From the NCBI RefSeq assembly GCF_015057245.1, contig NZ_SVET01000001.1:368872-432871 (forward strand): a DNA stretch of 64,000 bases. The letters are read 5' to 3'. The notes beneath the pieces are model-generated. The model searched no databases. It was not told the DNA's origin and saw only the letters and a list, made by a program, of their open reading frames with translations. Positions 1 to 8,443 of the stretch are shown piece by piece. Positions within the stretch are counted from its first letter, which is position 1, and the number at the start of each line of letters is the position of its first letter. A program made the position numbers and the translations under genes. Origin of the DNA: Pseudobutyrivibrio ruminis. GTDB taxonomy: Bacteria > Bacillota > Clostridia > Lachnospirales > Lachnospiraceae.

Positions 1-712
1 TGAAACAAATCCTAACGTATTTGATGATGAAACAGGCTGGGATTATGAAGCTATTGCAGCTGCAGAGCCAGATGTAATCATTGCTTCTTACTCAGGCTTT
101 ACTGAGGAGGAATACAATCTTCTTTCTGAGATTGCCCCTGTAGTTCCTTATATTGAAACTGCATGGAAAACAAACTGGAGAGATCAGACTATCGTAAATG
201 CAACAGCTATCGGTATGAAGGCTGAAGGCGAAAAGCTTGTAGAAGAAACTGATGCATTAATCTCTGAAAAGCTTCAGCAGTATCCAGAGCTCGAAGGCAA
301 AACAGCAGGTTTCTTCTGGGTTTCACAGGATGACATGAGCACATTCTACGCTTATCTTCCAAATGATCCTAGAGCCTCTTATCTTAATGACTTGGGCTTT
401 GAAACTCCTGAAAGTATTCTTTCTCTTGCAGAGACAAGCGAGGATTTTTCAGTAACTATCTCTCGTGAGAACTGTGATTTATTAAACGATGTAGACATCA
501 TGATTGTTTACGGTGATGAAGGTCTTCTTGAGGCAATGCAGGCTGACGCTCTTATGAGTCAGATTCCAGCAGTAAAAAATGGAGCTGTTGTATTACTTGA
601 TTCAAACAGTGCTCTTGCAGCAGCAACTACTCCATCAATCCTTTCTATCCCTTATGCAATTGATGACTATCTTTCATTATTAAGTGAGGCTGCAAATAAT
701 ATTAATGAATAA
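1..712 (+). CDS. Iron-siderophore type ABC transporter substrate-binding protein (5' partial)
   Basis: The reading frame is open from the first complete codon at position 2, so the gene starts before the window and only its C-terminal part (about 236 residues) is present. The visible part carries AAAEPDVIIA near the window edge, the usual hinge region of FecB/FhuD/BtuF-type binding proteins (known family pattern), and ends in a helix-rich lobe (YAIDDYLSLLSE). It should be an extracellular lipoprotein that delivers a ferric siderophore, haem or corrinoid to the permease encoded next; the ligand cannot be told from sequence. The signal peptide lies outside the window. Its stop overlaps the start of the next gene by 8 bases, so the four genes form one operon. 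The first ATG inside the window (215) is internal, not a start. Confidence 0.88.
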   Translation, partial: ETNPNVFDDETGWDYEAIAAAEPDVIIASYSGFTEEEYNLLSEIAPVVPYIETAWKTNWRDQTIVNATAIGMKAEGEKLVEETDALISEKLQQYPELEGKTAGFFWVSQDDMSTFYAYLPNDPRASYLNDLGFETPESILSLAETSEDFSVTISRENCDLLNDVDIMIVYGDEGLLEAMQADALMSQIPAVKNGAVVLLDSNSALAAATTPSILSIPYAIDDYLSLLSEAANNINE

Positions 713-1703
713 AAATAAAGCTATATCAATAACTATTTTAGGTATTGTAATCCTATTTATTGCAATAGCACTTTCTATAACCTACGGCACTAAGTCCGTA
801 GGTTTATCCCATGTTTTGGATGCAATGATAGGACGCAATACCGATGTGTACGAAGTAAATATTGTTCAAACAAGGATTCCTAGAACTATATTTGGAATTA
901 TTGCCGGAGCTTCTTTAAGCATTTCTGGTGTTCTAATGCAATCTATTACAAGAAATCCTATAGCAGACCCTAGTATTTTAGGCGTAAATGCAGGTGCTTC
1001 TTTATTTATAGTTGCAGGCATCGCCTTTTTTAACATCCAGTCAAAGATTTCCTATATCGGTCTTTCCTTTGCTGGCGCAATGCTTACAGCCCTTATAGTT
1101 TACAAGCTTGCTTCTGTAGGCTATGGCGGACCAACCCCTATAAAGCTTGCAATATCCGGCTCAGCTACTAGCATCGCTCTATCATCCATCATAAGTTTGA
1201 TAGTTATGCCAGATTCCAGCGTTATGACTACATACAGATTTTGGCAAATCGGAAGTATAGGTGGAACAAATTACGACGACATCAAGCTGATTCTACCTAT
1301 TACTATTCTTGCAATAGTTGTTAGCTTGTGTATATCAGGAAATCTAAATACTCTTCTTTTATCAGAGGAAACAGCTATCGCTCTAGGTCTGAATGTAAAT
1401 CGAACAAGAGCCATTGCTGCTATTTGCGGTGTCCTTTTATGCGCAACCACCACAGCATTAGCAGGTCCAATAAGCTTCATTGGTTTAATGGTTCCTCATT
1501 TTATTCGTATGGTGGTAGGCAGCAATCATATCCCACTAATTATATGCAGTGGCATTTACGGAAGCTCTGTTCTTATCATTTCAGATGTGCTTGGCAGAAT
1601 CCTAGGTCGCCCAGGAGAACTAGAATCAGGAATTATGACTGCATTAATTGGAGCCCCTGTTTTCATCTTTATAATCAGAAAGGCTAAGGTACAAAGTCTA
1701 TGA
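705..1703 (+). CDS. FecCD-family ABC transporter permease (first)
   Basis: Membrane permease subunit of an iron-compound importer. It has about nine or ten hydrophobic segments, starting with ITILGIVILFIAIALSI. Family signatures are RIPRTIFGIIAGASLSISG near residue 60, TRNPIADPSILGVNAGAS near residue 90 and GLMVPHFIRMVVG near residue 260, which is the ATPase-contact loop. I place the start at the ATG at 705; the frame is open to a GTG at 684, but that start has no ribosome-binding site and only adds seven polar residues. The start overlaps the end of the binding-protein gene, and the stop overlaps the next ATG (ATGA), so translation is probably coupled. Length of about 332 residues is normal for the family. 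Confidence 0.92.
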   Translation: MNKNKAISITILGIVILFIAIALSITYGTKSVGLSHVLDAMIGRNTDVYEVNIVQTRIPRTIFGIIAGASLSISGVLMQSITRNPIADPSILGVNAGASLFIVAGIAFFNIQSKISYIGLSFAGAMLTALIVYKLASVGYGGPTPIKLAISGSATSIALSSIISLIVMPDSSVMTTYRFWQIGSIGGTNYDDIKLILPITILAIVVSLCISGNLNTLLLSEETAIALGLNVNRTRAIAAICGVLLCATTTALAGPISFIGLMVPHFIRMVVGSNHIPLIICSGIYGSSVLIISDVLGRILGRPGELESGIMTALIGAPVFIFIIRKAKVQSL

Positions 1704-2692
1704 TAAAGCGACGAAGAAAATACATATTTATCCTTTGTATTCTATTTGCCATTACATTGGTACTAGCCTTTTGTAATCTATCCATTGGTGAAAAGAATTA
1801 TTCTATAGATCAGGTAATAAAAACTATCCTTGGACTCAGTGATGAAGGTTCATATATTATTGCAAAACTGAGATTACCTAGAACAATTACCGCTATACTT
1901 TGCGGAATTGCTTTTGGCGTTGCAGGGAATATATTCCAAACTCTATTAAACAATCCATTGGCAAGCCCAGATATCATCGGAGTTTCATCAGGTTCCACAG
2001 CCGCCGCAGTATACTGCATTCTTTTCCTTAATTTAAATAGAAATATCGTTTCTATCATTTCAGTATTTGCGGGAATATTAGTGGCCATATTGATTTACAA
2101 AATCTCTTATGTAGGAAGCTTTTCAACTAGCAGACTTGTTCTTGTAGGAATAGGATTTCAAGCCTTTTTTACAGCCATAGTTAATTGGATGGTAATGAAA
2201 GCTGCCGAATACGATGTACCAACAGCAATGAGATGGATGACAGGAAATCTCAACGGAATAGTAACGGACTCTCTTCCACTATTATTTATAGTAGTTGTAG
2301 TTTGTCTTCTATCAATAATAGCTCTTCGCCACGGCATGCAGTCACTGGCGTTAGGTGACCAAGTAGCAATTATCCTCGGTGTACGTATCAATTTAGTGCG
2401 CACAACATTAATAATATGTTCCGTACTATTAATTGCTTTTGCCACATCCATTTCTGGTCCTATCGCCTCAATTGCATTTTTGTCAGGACCTATAGCAGCA
2501 AAAGTATGTGGTAGAAACCAGTCTAATATTCTGTCCTCAGGACTTATAGGCGCAATACTGGTACTAGGCGGTGATTTTATAGGACAAAACATGCTAAACA
2601 CGCGATATCCCGTTGGTGTAATCACCGGCATTCTAGGTGCACCATACCTAATATATTTACTTATTTCTCAGAATAGGAAAGGAAATATTTAA
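1700..2692 (+). CDS. FecCD-family ABC transporter permease (second)
   Basis: Second permease subunit, which pairs with the preceding one to form the heterodimeric channel. It begins with a short basic stretch (MIKRRRK) and a first membrane helix. The same family signatures appear: KLRLPRTITAILCGIAFG, NNPLASPDIIGVSSG and, near residue 260, a weaker loop AFLSGPIAAKVCG in place of the usual LxxPHxxR sequence. The start ATG overlaps the previous stop (ATGA), and the stop overlaps the next gene's ATG (TAATG). At 330 residues it is full length. A heterodimeric permease pair is typical of ferric citrate and ferric siderophore systems, so iron is the likelier cargo, but this is inference. Confidence 0.92.
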   Translation: MIKRRRKYIFILCILFAITLVLAFCNLSIGEKNYSIDQVIKTILGLSDEGSYIIAKLRLPRTITAILCGIAFGVAGNIFQTLLNNPLASPDIIGVSSGSTAAAVYCILFLNLNRNIVSIISVFAGILVAILIYKISYVGSFSTSRLVLVGIGFQAFFTAIVNWMVMKAAEYDVPTAMRWMTGNLNGIVTDSLPLLFIVVVVCLLSIIALRHGMQSLALGDQVAIILGVRINLVRTTLIICSVLLIAFATSISGPIASIAFLSGPIAAKVCGRNQSNILSSGLIGAILVLGGDFIGQNMLNTRYPVGVITGILGAPYLIYLLISQNRKGNI

Positions 2693-3498
2693 TGGAACAC
2701 AACACATTAAAAGCCAACAATATAAAGGTTGGATATGGAAATGGCAACATTCTAAACGATGTCAGCATCCATATTCCAGAAAACAAAATAAGCGTTATCC
2801 TCGGATCAAACGGCAGCGGAAAATCAACTCTTTTAAAGACTTTCTGTAGACTCTTAATACCAAACAGTGGAAGTGTCACATTAAACGATACCTCTCTTCT
2901 GTGCATAAAAACCAAAGACATAGCCAAAACAATCGGACTCCTCCCTCAGTCTCTTATAGCCCCAGAAGGCATTAAGGTTGCAGAGCTTGTATCAAGAGGT
3001 CGCTATCCTCATCGCAAGTTCATGGCACCACTTACATGCGAAGACTACGAAGCTATCGACGAAGCCATGGCTGCCATGAAAATCACAGAGCTTGCAGACC
3101 GTACTGTAGACGAGCTTTCCGGAGGTCAGCGCCAGCGCGTATTTATCGCCCTTGCCCTAGCCCAGCAAACCGACATTCTATTTCTAGACGAACCTACCAC
3201 ATACCTGGATATCGCCTACCAAATAGAAATCCTGGACCTCCTAAAGGACCTTAACCGCACAAAGAAAACCACCATCGTAATGGTTCTCCACGACATAAAC
3301 CTTTCCTCAAAATACGCCGACTACATTTTCGCAATGAAAAACGGAAAGCTATTAGCCGAGGGCACCCCAAACGAAATCATCACCACCGATTCCGTCAAAC
3401 AAATATACGGTATCGACAGCGTGATAATCGAAGACCCAATGTCCCTAAGCCCCTTCGTAATCCCAATAAGCGCCCACGACAACCTACAGAGATTCTAA
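2692..3498 (+). CDS. Iron-complex ABC transporter ATP-binding protein (FecE/FhuC type)
   Basis: Cytoplasmic ATPase of the importer, 268 residues. Walker A is GSNGSGKST near residue 38, the Q-loop is LLPQSL, the ABC signature is LSGGQRQRVFIALALAQ near residue 140, Walker B is ILFLDEPT, and the H-loop is VLHDIN. ELVSRGRYPHRKF is characteristic of FecE/FhuC/BtuD ATPases. A good ribosome-binding site (AGGAAAGGA) precedes the ATG, which overlaps the previous stop by one base. It is the last gene of the operon. The final two bases of its stop codon are the first bases of the large palindrome that follows, so the palindrome is where its transcript must end or continue. Confidence 0.94.
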   Translation: MEHNTLKANNIKVGYGNGNILNDVSIHIPENKISVILGSNGSGKSTLLKTFCRLLIPNSGSVTLNDTSLLCIKTKDIAKTIGLLPQSLIAPEGIKVAELVSRGRYPHRKFMAPLTCEDYEAIDEAMAAMKITELADRTVDELSGGQRQRVFIALALAQQTDILFLDEPTTYLDIAYQIEILDLLKDLNRTKKTTIVMVLHDINLSSKYADYIFAMKNGKLLAEGTPNEIITTDSVKQIYGIDSVIIEDPMSLSPFVIPISAHDNLQRF

Positions 3499-4193
3499 AC
3501 CTACTATTTACACATTTACCGTACATAGTAGTAGGGTCTGCCCCTCTAAGCTACCCCTGTCCCGGCCCGCCCCGCCCGCAGCGCTGCTGCCATCACTACA
3601 GGGGTACGTCACAGATTTTGGATTATCTAAATGTGTAGTCGCCCATATTTATTAGTAGGTGTTCTTACAAAGTTTTACAATTCTATCGGTAATGTATGGG
3701 TGGAGACGGACAAACACTACACTAAGTAATCATCAGTCTTAATCTAGCTTTGTATTAATTACTATTTGCCTTGGAGCGAGCTTAGAAAAAGGAAAACAGG
3801 TTTTGTAATAGATAAGCATGAGGCGCCATGGACGGCGCCGAAAGCCCGACAACGAAATGGACTGAGTTTAAGGGCGGTGCTTATATATACAAAACCTGTT
3901 TTTTATTTTTTCTTAGTGAGCGGAGTGGCAAAAGTAATAATACAAAGTCTAGTTAAGACTAGATGATTATATAAACTACATTGTCCGTCCCACCCATACA
4001 TTACCTTCGAATAGTAAAAGCTTCGTAAGTACACCTACATATGGGCGACTTTACACATTAAGGTAATCCAAAAATCTGCTCCAATGATACCCCTGTAGTG
4101 ATGGCAGCAGCGCTGAGGGCGGGGCGGGCCAGGGCAAATCTAAAGGGGGCAGACCCTACACAAAAACTATAAAAATGTGTAAATAGTAGGTTT
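3497..4193. repeat. Long imperfect palindrome (about 700 bp) filling the intergenic region
   Basis: The whole gap between the ABC operon and the thioesterase gene is one inverted repeat centred near 3845. Matching blocks, in nested order, are 3497-3517 with 4173-4193 (21 identical), 3531-3544 with 4146-4159, 3564-3577 with 4117-4130 (very GC-rich), 3579-3606 with 4088-4115 (28 identical), the region around 3689-3703 with 3990-4003, and 3793-3807 with 3889-3903. The apex, about 3816-3879, holds a small hairpin with GGCGCC arms at 3822-3827 and 3834-3839. No convincing gene lies inside; the one open frame (3766-3966) starts at TTG and runs through the palindrome. The core of the arms is much richer in GC than the flanks. 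It could be a fold-back mobile element, a giant structured RNA read from either strand, or a terminator array; I cannot decide between these. Confidence 0.85.
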
Positions 4194-4261
4194 GCGGGGC
4201 GTGATGTGTGGTATTATAGTGGAGGTCGCGAAATTATATTTGTTGGGAAAGGACTTATACT

Positions 4262-4639
4262 ATGTTGGAAATTGGGATGAAGAATACCGCTGAGACGGTT
4301 GTGACCATTGATAATACTGCGAAGGCTTTTACTAGCGGGGCTCTTGAGGTGTTTGCGACACCTGCGATGATTGCTCTTATGGAGGAGACTTGCTGGAAAA
4401 TGGTTCAGCCAGAGCTTGAGGAAGGCCTGGGTACTGTAGGAACAAAGGTAGATGTTAGCCATATGGCTCCTTCAGCTATTGGAAAAACTATTATTTGTGA
4501 GGCTACTCTTATTGAAATAGACGGCCGTAAGCTTTCTTTTGAAGTTGTTTGTTCTGATGAAAGCGGTGTTGTGGGTATGGGTACTCATGAGAGATTTATC
4601 ATTAATAACGAAAAGTTCCTTGCAAAGGCAAATAAATAA
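4262..4639 (+). CDS. FlK-like hotdog-fold thioesterase
   Basis: Protein of 125 residues with the single-hotdog layout of the fluoroacetyl-CoA thioesterase (FlK) family: VFATPAMIALMEETC near residue 31, then GLGTVGTKVDVSHMAPSAIG near residue 59, and GMGTHERFII near the end. In this family the glutamate and the threonine/histidine positions of those motifs line the acyl-CoA site; here E42, T60 or T63 and H68 are candidates. It probably hydrolyses a small acyl-CoA in the cytoplasm, substrate unknown. A good ribosome-binding site (GGGAAAGGA) precedes the ATG. It is a single-gene unit ending in a strong hairpin terminator and starts about 70 bases after the large palindrome. Confidence 0.85.
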   Translation: MLEIGMKNTAETVVTIDNTAKAFTSGALEVFATPAMIALMEETCWKMVQPELEEGLGTVGTKVDVSHMAPSAIGKTIICEATLIEIDGRKLSFEVVCSDESGVVGMGTHERFIINNEKFLAKANK

Positions 4640-4641
4640 TA

Positions 4642-4676
4642 AAAACGGCTAGCCAGATGGCTAGCCATTAGTTTTA
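4642..4676. terminator. Intrinsic terminator between convergent genes
   Basis: The hairpin has arms GGCTAGCC at 4647-4654 and 4659-4666 around the loop AGAT. Runs of T follow on both strands (better on the minus strand), so it can serve both the thioesterase gene and the small minus-strand gene that ends at 4674. Confidence 0.85.
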
Positions 4677-4841
4677 TTCTTCGTCTGCATTTAAAGCAGC
4701 ATCAATGATTGACATTAATTCCATGGCACTGCGGAAGCTAAGCTTTTCGTCCCGGTCAGCCCATGTGACCTGGCCCTGCCATGTGTCGTTTTCGCATTTA
4801 TTAACATGTACTACAAATGTACCTTCTTTTTTATCTGCCAT
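4674..4841 (-). CDS. Small conserved-looking protein of 55 residues
   Basis: A short reading frame with a strong GGGAGG ribosome-binding site (4851-4856 on the plus strand) placed correctly before an ATG at 4841. The product is small and acidic: it begins MADKKEGTFVVHV, then has DTWQGQVTWAD and a helix LSFRSAMELMSIIDAAL. The pattern of W-QG-x-V-T-W followed by F-R-S-x-x-E-L resembles small uncharacterised proteins that I believe are common in clostridia; no function is known to me. It ends at the shared terminator with the thioesterase gene. Codon use looks like real coding sequence. It may be co-transcribed with nothing else, since exonuclease III downstream in coordinates ends at 4895 on the same strand and could read into it. 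Confidence 0.78.
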   Translation of the reverse strand: MADKKEGTFVVHVNKCENDTWQGQVTWADRDEKLSFRSAMELMSIIDAALNADEE

Positions 4842-4894
4842 AATAAGCACCTCCCACTGATATACTCTATGATAGCATATTGCCCGCCTAATGC

Positions 4895-5650
4895 CTATTC
4901 AAAATCTAATTCTATTGGACAATGATCTGATCCCATAACTTCTGTATGTATCTTGGCATCCTTCATTCTGTCTTTTATATCCTCTGAAACTATGAAATAG
5001 TCTATGCGCCAACCTGCATTCTTCTCTCTTGCATGGAATCGATATGACCACCATGAATAGATTTCGGCCTGGTCTGGATAAAAGTATCTGAAGCTGTCTA
5101 CAAATCCAGCATCCAATAGCTCTGTCATCTTGCCACGCTCCTCGTCAGTGAAGCCTGCATTACGACGATTTGTCTTAGGATTCTTGATATCAATTTCCTC
5201 ATGGGCAACATTTAAATCTCCACAAAGGATTACGCCCTTTTTCTTGTTAAGCTCGCACATGTAAGCTCTGAAATCGTCTTCCCATGTCATTCTGTAGTCA
5301 AGACGCTTAAGCTCATTCTGAGAATTTGGTGTGTAGCATGTAATAAAGTAATAGTCCTCGAACTCGAGAGTTATTACTCTTCCTTCGTGGTCATGCTCTT
5401 CTATTCCGATACCGTAGCTTACAGAAATAGGCTCTTTCTTAGTAAAAATAGCTGTGCCTGAATAGCCTTTCTTTTCTGCATAATTCCAGTAGACGTGATA
5501 TCCTTCTTTTTCGGAATCAAACTGTCCCTCGGAGAGCTTGATTTCCTGAAGACAAAAGATATCTGCATCTACCTCATCAAAATACTCCCAAAAGCCTTTT
5601 CCTACTACTGCTCTAAGGCCGTTTACATTCCATGAAATAAATTTACTCAT
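4895..5650 (-). CDS. xth: Exodeoxyribonuclease III (apurinic endonuclease family)
   Basis: DNA repair enzyme of 251 residues that cuts at abasic sites and has 3'-5' exonuclease activity. All family motifs are visible: ISWNVNGLRA at residue 5, CLQEIKL near residue 33 (metal-binding Glu), the tyrosine region near residue 105 (FITCYTPN), GDLNVAH near residue 143, and the C-terminal MGSDHCPIELDF (catalytic Asp-His). A good GGAGG ribosome-binding site precedes the ATG. It lies 17 bases after the end of the exporter permease gene on the same strand, so it may be the last gene of that operon, though the functions are unrelated. Confidence 0.95.
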   Translation of the reverse strand: MSKFISWNVNGLRAVVGKGFWEYFDEVDADIFCLQEIKLSEGQFDSEKEGYHVYWNYAEKKGYSGTAIFTKKEPISVSYGIGIEEHDHEGRVITLEFEDYYFITCYTPNSQNELKRLDYRMTWEDDFRAYMCELNKKKGVILCGDLNVAHEEIDIKNPKTNRRNAGFTDEERGKMTELLDAGFVDSFRYFYPDQAEIYSWWSYRFHAREKNAGWRIDYFIVSEDIKDRMKDAKIHTEVMGSDHCPIELDFE

Positions 5651-5667
5651 ATAACCTCCAGCTCAAA

Positions 5668-6921
5668 TTAATTAGTGCGTAGTGCATCAATAGGATTGAG
5701 ATTAGCAGCCTGATGGCTAGGTAATATTCCAAATACAATACCGATTACCATTGAGAATACTACAGCTATAAAAGCCGCTGGCCATGATATTGCAACAGGT
5801 GTGCCACTCATAATGGATATTATTTGAGCAAGTCCAATACCACTAGCAACTCCAAGTACACCTCCCATGGATGTAAGTACGGCAGCTTCTGTAAGAAACT
5901 GTCCCATGATTTTCCCTTTTCTAGCTCCAATAGCTTTCTTTAGACCAATCTCTGCTGTACGCTCTGTAACAGATACCAGCATGATGTTCATTACACCGAT
6001 ACCACCAACTAAAAGTGAGATTGCGGCAATCCAAATAAGCATTGAATTTGTTGATGATGAAAGCTGCTGAAGCTGCTGTGCCTGTTCCAACAAATCCTTT
6101 GACTGATACTTGATTGTATCATCAGTTGGGCTGATGTATGAGTTCATAATATCTGCAGTCTTCTTTCCTGCCGCAGTCATATCATCAGTAGAATTTGCTC
6201 TGACAAGGACATTTTCCGGCTCATCATACTTGTAGCTTATAGGCCAGGTTGAAAGCGGAATATAAACTGTTCCAGATTCATCCTGCATGTATGTTTCATA
6301 ATCGGAAATTGAGTTGATTGTAGGCTCAAATGTTGATCGTGATGCAACAACTCCGATTATAACATATGAATCCCCTTGAATCTCAAGGATTTTTCCTATT
6401 GGCTCATCGTTGTGAAGCAGCTCCTCTACCACACCGTCATCTATGATGCAGACTTTTTTGTAGTTTTTAAGCTCCTCTTCAGTAAAGAGTCTACCGTCTT
6501 TAACTGTAAGGTTGGCTGTTGAAAAATAATCAGTTTCAACACCCTTTACATAGCCACCGTTCATGGAATTATTCAAATAATAGACTCCATCATAAACCTG
6601 TCTGTTGGCGTATTTGCTTGCAGATTTGACCTCATCCAAGTCTCTGATTTCAGATAAAGCATCATCGCTTACCTGAGGAACTCCAAATGGTGCTTCGCTA
6701 TAGCTTAAATCAAGTGGCCAATCATTTTGATAAAGCTGAATATCCACTGTGTTGGAACCTGAACCAATAAGATTTTCTTTAATCTGCTGGTTGGTTCCCT
6801 CGATAGTAGATACTATGGCGATAATAGCCGCAATACCAATTATGATACCCAGCATTGTCAAAAAGGATCTAAGCTTATGTGTCCATATGCCTCTAAAGGC
6901 TAATCGTAAATTTTCTAACAT
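5668..6921 (-). CDS. MacB-type ABC exporter permease
   Basis: Four-helix permease of the MacB/LolCDE type, 417 residues. The N-terminal helix (LGIIIGIAAIIAI, residues 20-40) is followed by an extracellular domain of about 230 residues. The C-terminal half has FtsX-type helices with GGIGVMNIMLVSVTERTAEIGLKKAIGA and the closing IDALRTN. I place the start at 6921 (MLENLRLAF) because GGGAGG lies six bases upstream; an upstream ATG at 6942 lacks a site. It follows the adaptor gene by 10 bases and is the last exporter gene of a four-gene operon (adaptor, ATPase, adaptor, permease). The substrate (peptide, antibiotic or lipid) is unknown. Confidence 0.93.
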   Translation of the reverse strand: MLENLRLAFRGIWTHKLRSFLTMLGIIIGIAAIIAIVSTIEGTNQQIKENLIGSGSNTVDIQLYQNDWPLDLSYSEAPFGVPQVSDDALSEIRDLDEVKSASKYANRQVYDGVYYLNNSMNGGYVKGVETDYFSTANLTVKDGRLFTEEELKNYKKVCIIDDGVVEELLHNDEPIGKILEIQGDSYVIIGVVASRSTFEPTINSISDYETYMQDESGTVYIPLSTWPISYKYDEPENVLVRANSTDDMTAAGKKTADIMNSYISPTDDTIKYQSKDLLEQAQQLQQLSSSTNSMLIWIAAISLLVGGIGVMNIMLVSVTERTAEIGLKKAIGARKGKIMGQFLTEAAVLTSMGGVLGVASGIGLAQIISIMSGTPVAISWPAAFIAVVFSMVIGIVFGILPSHQAANLNPIDALRTN

Positions 6922-6931
6922 AAGTCCTCCC

Positions 6932-8443
6932 TTAATACGCAAAAGAATCTACTATTTTGCAATTCATACCTTCCACTGCCCCATTTCCATAAGGGAATGC
7001 AAGATAATCATCCATAGTAACACCGCTTTTAACTTCAATCATTGAACCCCAAAGGCTCTTGCCGACTTTTACATAAACCTTTTCAAGTTTATTGTCAGCA
7101 TTCATTTTCATAACATAATTGCCACCAGCATCCTTACGTACAAAGTATGTTGAGATGTAAAGACCGGTATCTTCCTGGCCAGCTGGTGTGATTGTAATAT
7201 CTACTGCGGAGCCAATTTCAATACCGCTGCTTCTATCGAAGCTTGCCTTAAACTCATAGTTGCTGCTGTTTGTGTTTCCATCTCCAGAATAGAAATTGTT
7301 GTTATCTGTGTTTGGAGTATCACTGATATAAGTAATTACTGCATCTGCTGTAAGACCTGTATCCCAAGAAGAAATAGTGACAGTATCTCCAACATTTACG
7401 CTATCCAGATAGAACTCTCCGATACTGCCGGAAATATAGTATTCATCAGTAGCTGTAACTATCATGAATGGCTGGGTGTTGTTGTAATTGTCCTTATTTT
7501 GAACCTTCGATACTGTACCTGAAACCTTTGCTAGAATCTCACCATTGTCATTGGTGTTTTTCATAACATCAAGCTCATTTTCCTTTTTTCTAAGATCAAG
7601 GTCATGCTTTTTTAGGGTGTTTTCAACCTCTTCTATCTTATCCTTGAGCTGTGTAGGTGTGTAACCTTCAGGAGCATTGTAGCGCTCTACAACATTTCCC
7701 TCTCCATCAACACCTTCATGACCAATCATCTCTCCTGTTTCTGCATTGTAATAGAATGTACCTACAGTAACTTCTGTTGTTTCATAATTTTCGTAGCATT
7801 CGAAAAGAGAATGATCCGCATTTACGATAGCATTGATTTTGTCAGTATCCTCAGATTCATCCAGGGAACTTCCCTTTTCATCATAATAGAGAGTGGATGT
7901 AATATTTCCAGACTGATCATAGAATTCTTCGTAAACAACATGGTCTTCCTTGTATTCTCCGAAGGTAGATCCGGTTTTTAATCTGTATTCCTTACTAACT
8001 AGAAACTCTCTTGTTCTGGTATCTGGTGAGCTTGAAATGTATTCAGGAATAGGTGTTGTATTCTGAAGTCTTTCAAGTGTAACTGTATCAGCAATATACG
8101 CTTGTCTAGCTTTTTCTACTTCAAGCTCCTTGCCTTTAATGTCCTGTGTTTCTTTTTTAACTGTCATCAGAACATCGCCTTCGTTAACATGATCACCAGG
8201 CTGAACATTGACTGATAAAATCTCTGTTCCTGATGAAAGGTAAGTAGTCTGAGACTTGTCTGATGTAACATCTCCATAACTGTTGATAGAATCGCCCCAG
8301 TAGCCATCCATGGCATACATACTAACAGCCACAACCTCGGCAGTCTTTTTGCTTTGACTGTATCTGTAGCCACCGTACAAGCCACCAACGACCAAGGCTA
8401 GAATTATAACTATTATGAGGACAGGTTTAATTATCTTTTTCAT
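6932..8443 (-). CDS. HlyD/MacA-like exporter adaptor with an insertion in its hairpin
   Basis: Membrane-anchored adaptor of 503 residues: one N-terminal helix (VLIIVIILALVVGGLYGG, residues 7-25), a lipoyl-like half (EILSVNVQPGDHVNEGDVLMTVK), a helical hairpin, the second lipoyl half (GEILAKVSGTVSKVQ) and a beta-barrel region. Unusually, about 130 residues (about 115-245) are inserted in the hairpin. This insert has tyrosine-glycine units such as YDQSGNITSTLYYDEKG and YYNAETGEMIGHEGVDGEGN that resemble beta-repeat toxin-component or WG-like repeats. In a Gram-positive cell this would face outward. The start overlaps the ATPase stop by four bases. It is the second of two adaptors in the operon. 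Confidence 0.88.
   Translation of the reverse strand: MKKIIKPVLIIVIILALVVGGLYGGYRYSQSKKTAEVVAVSMYAMDGYWGDSINSYGDVTSDKSQTTYLSSGTEILSVNVQPGDHVNEGDVLMTVKKETQDIKGKELEVEKARQAYIADTVTLERLQNTTPIPEYISSSPDTRTREFLVSKEYRLKTGSTFGEYKEDHVVYEEFYDQSGNITSTLYYDEKGSSLDESEDTDKINAIVNADHSLFECYENYETTEVTVGTFYYNAETGEMIGHEGVDGEGNVVERYNAPEGYTPTQLKDKIEEVENTLKKHDLDLRKKENELDVMKNTNDNGEILAKVSGTVSKVQNKDNYNNTQPFMIVTATDEYYISGSIGEFYLDSVNVGDTVTISSWDTGLTADAVITYISDTPNTDNNNFYSGDGNTNSSNYEFKASFDRSSGIEIGSAVDITITPAGQEDTGLYISTYFVRKDAGGNYVMKMNADNKLEKVYVKVGKSLWGSMIEVKSGVTMDDYLAFPYGNGAVEGMNCKIVDSFAY

Noticed and set aside
1328..1687. Long frame in another phase inside the first permease gene
   Set aside because: The permease is a clear full-length family member in the main frame; this is a shadow frame.
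3766..3966. Open frame of 66 codons inside the large palindrome
   Set aside because: It starts at TTG without a ribosome-binding site and runs across both arms of the inverted repeat; the repeat explains the sequence better.
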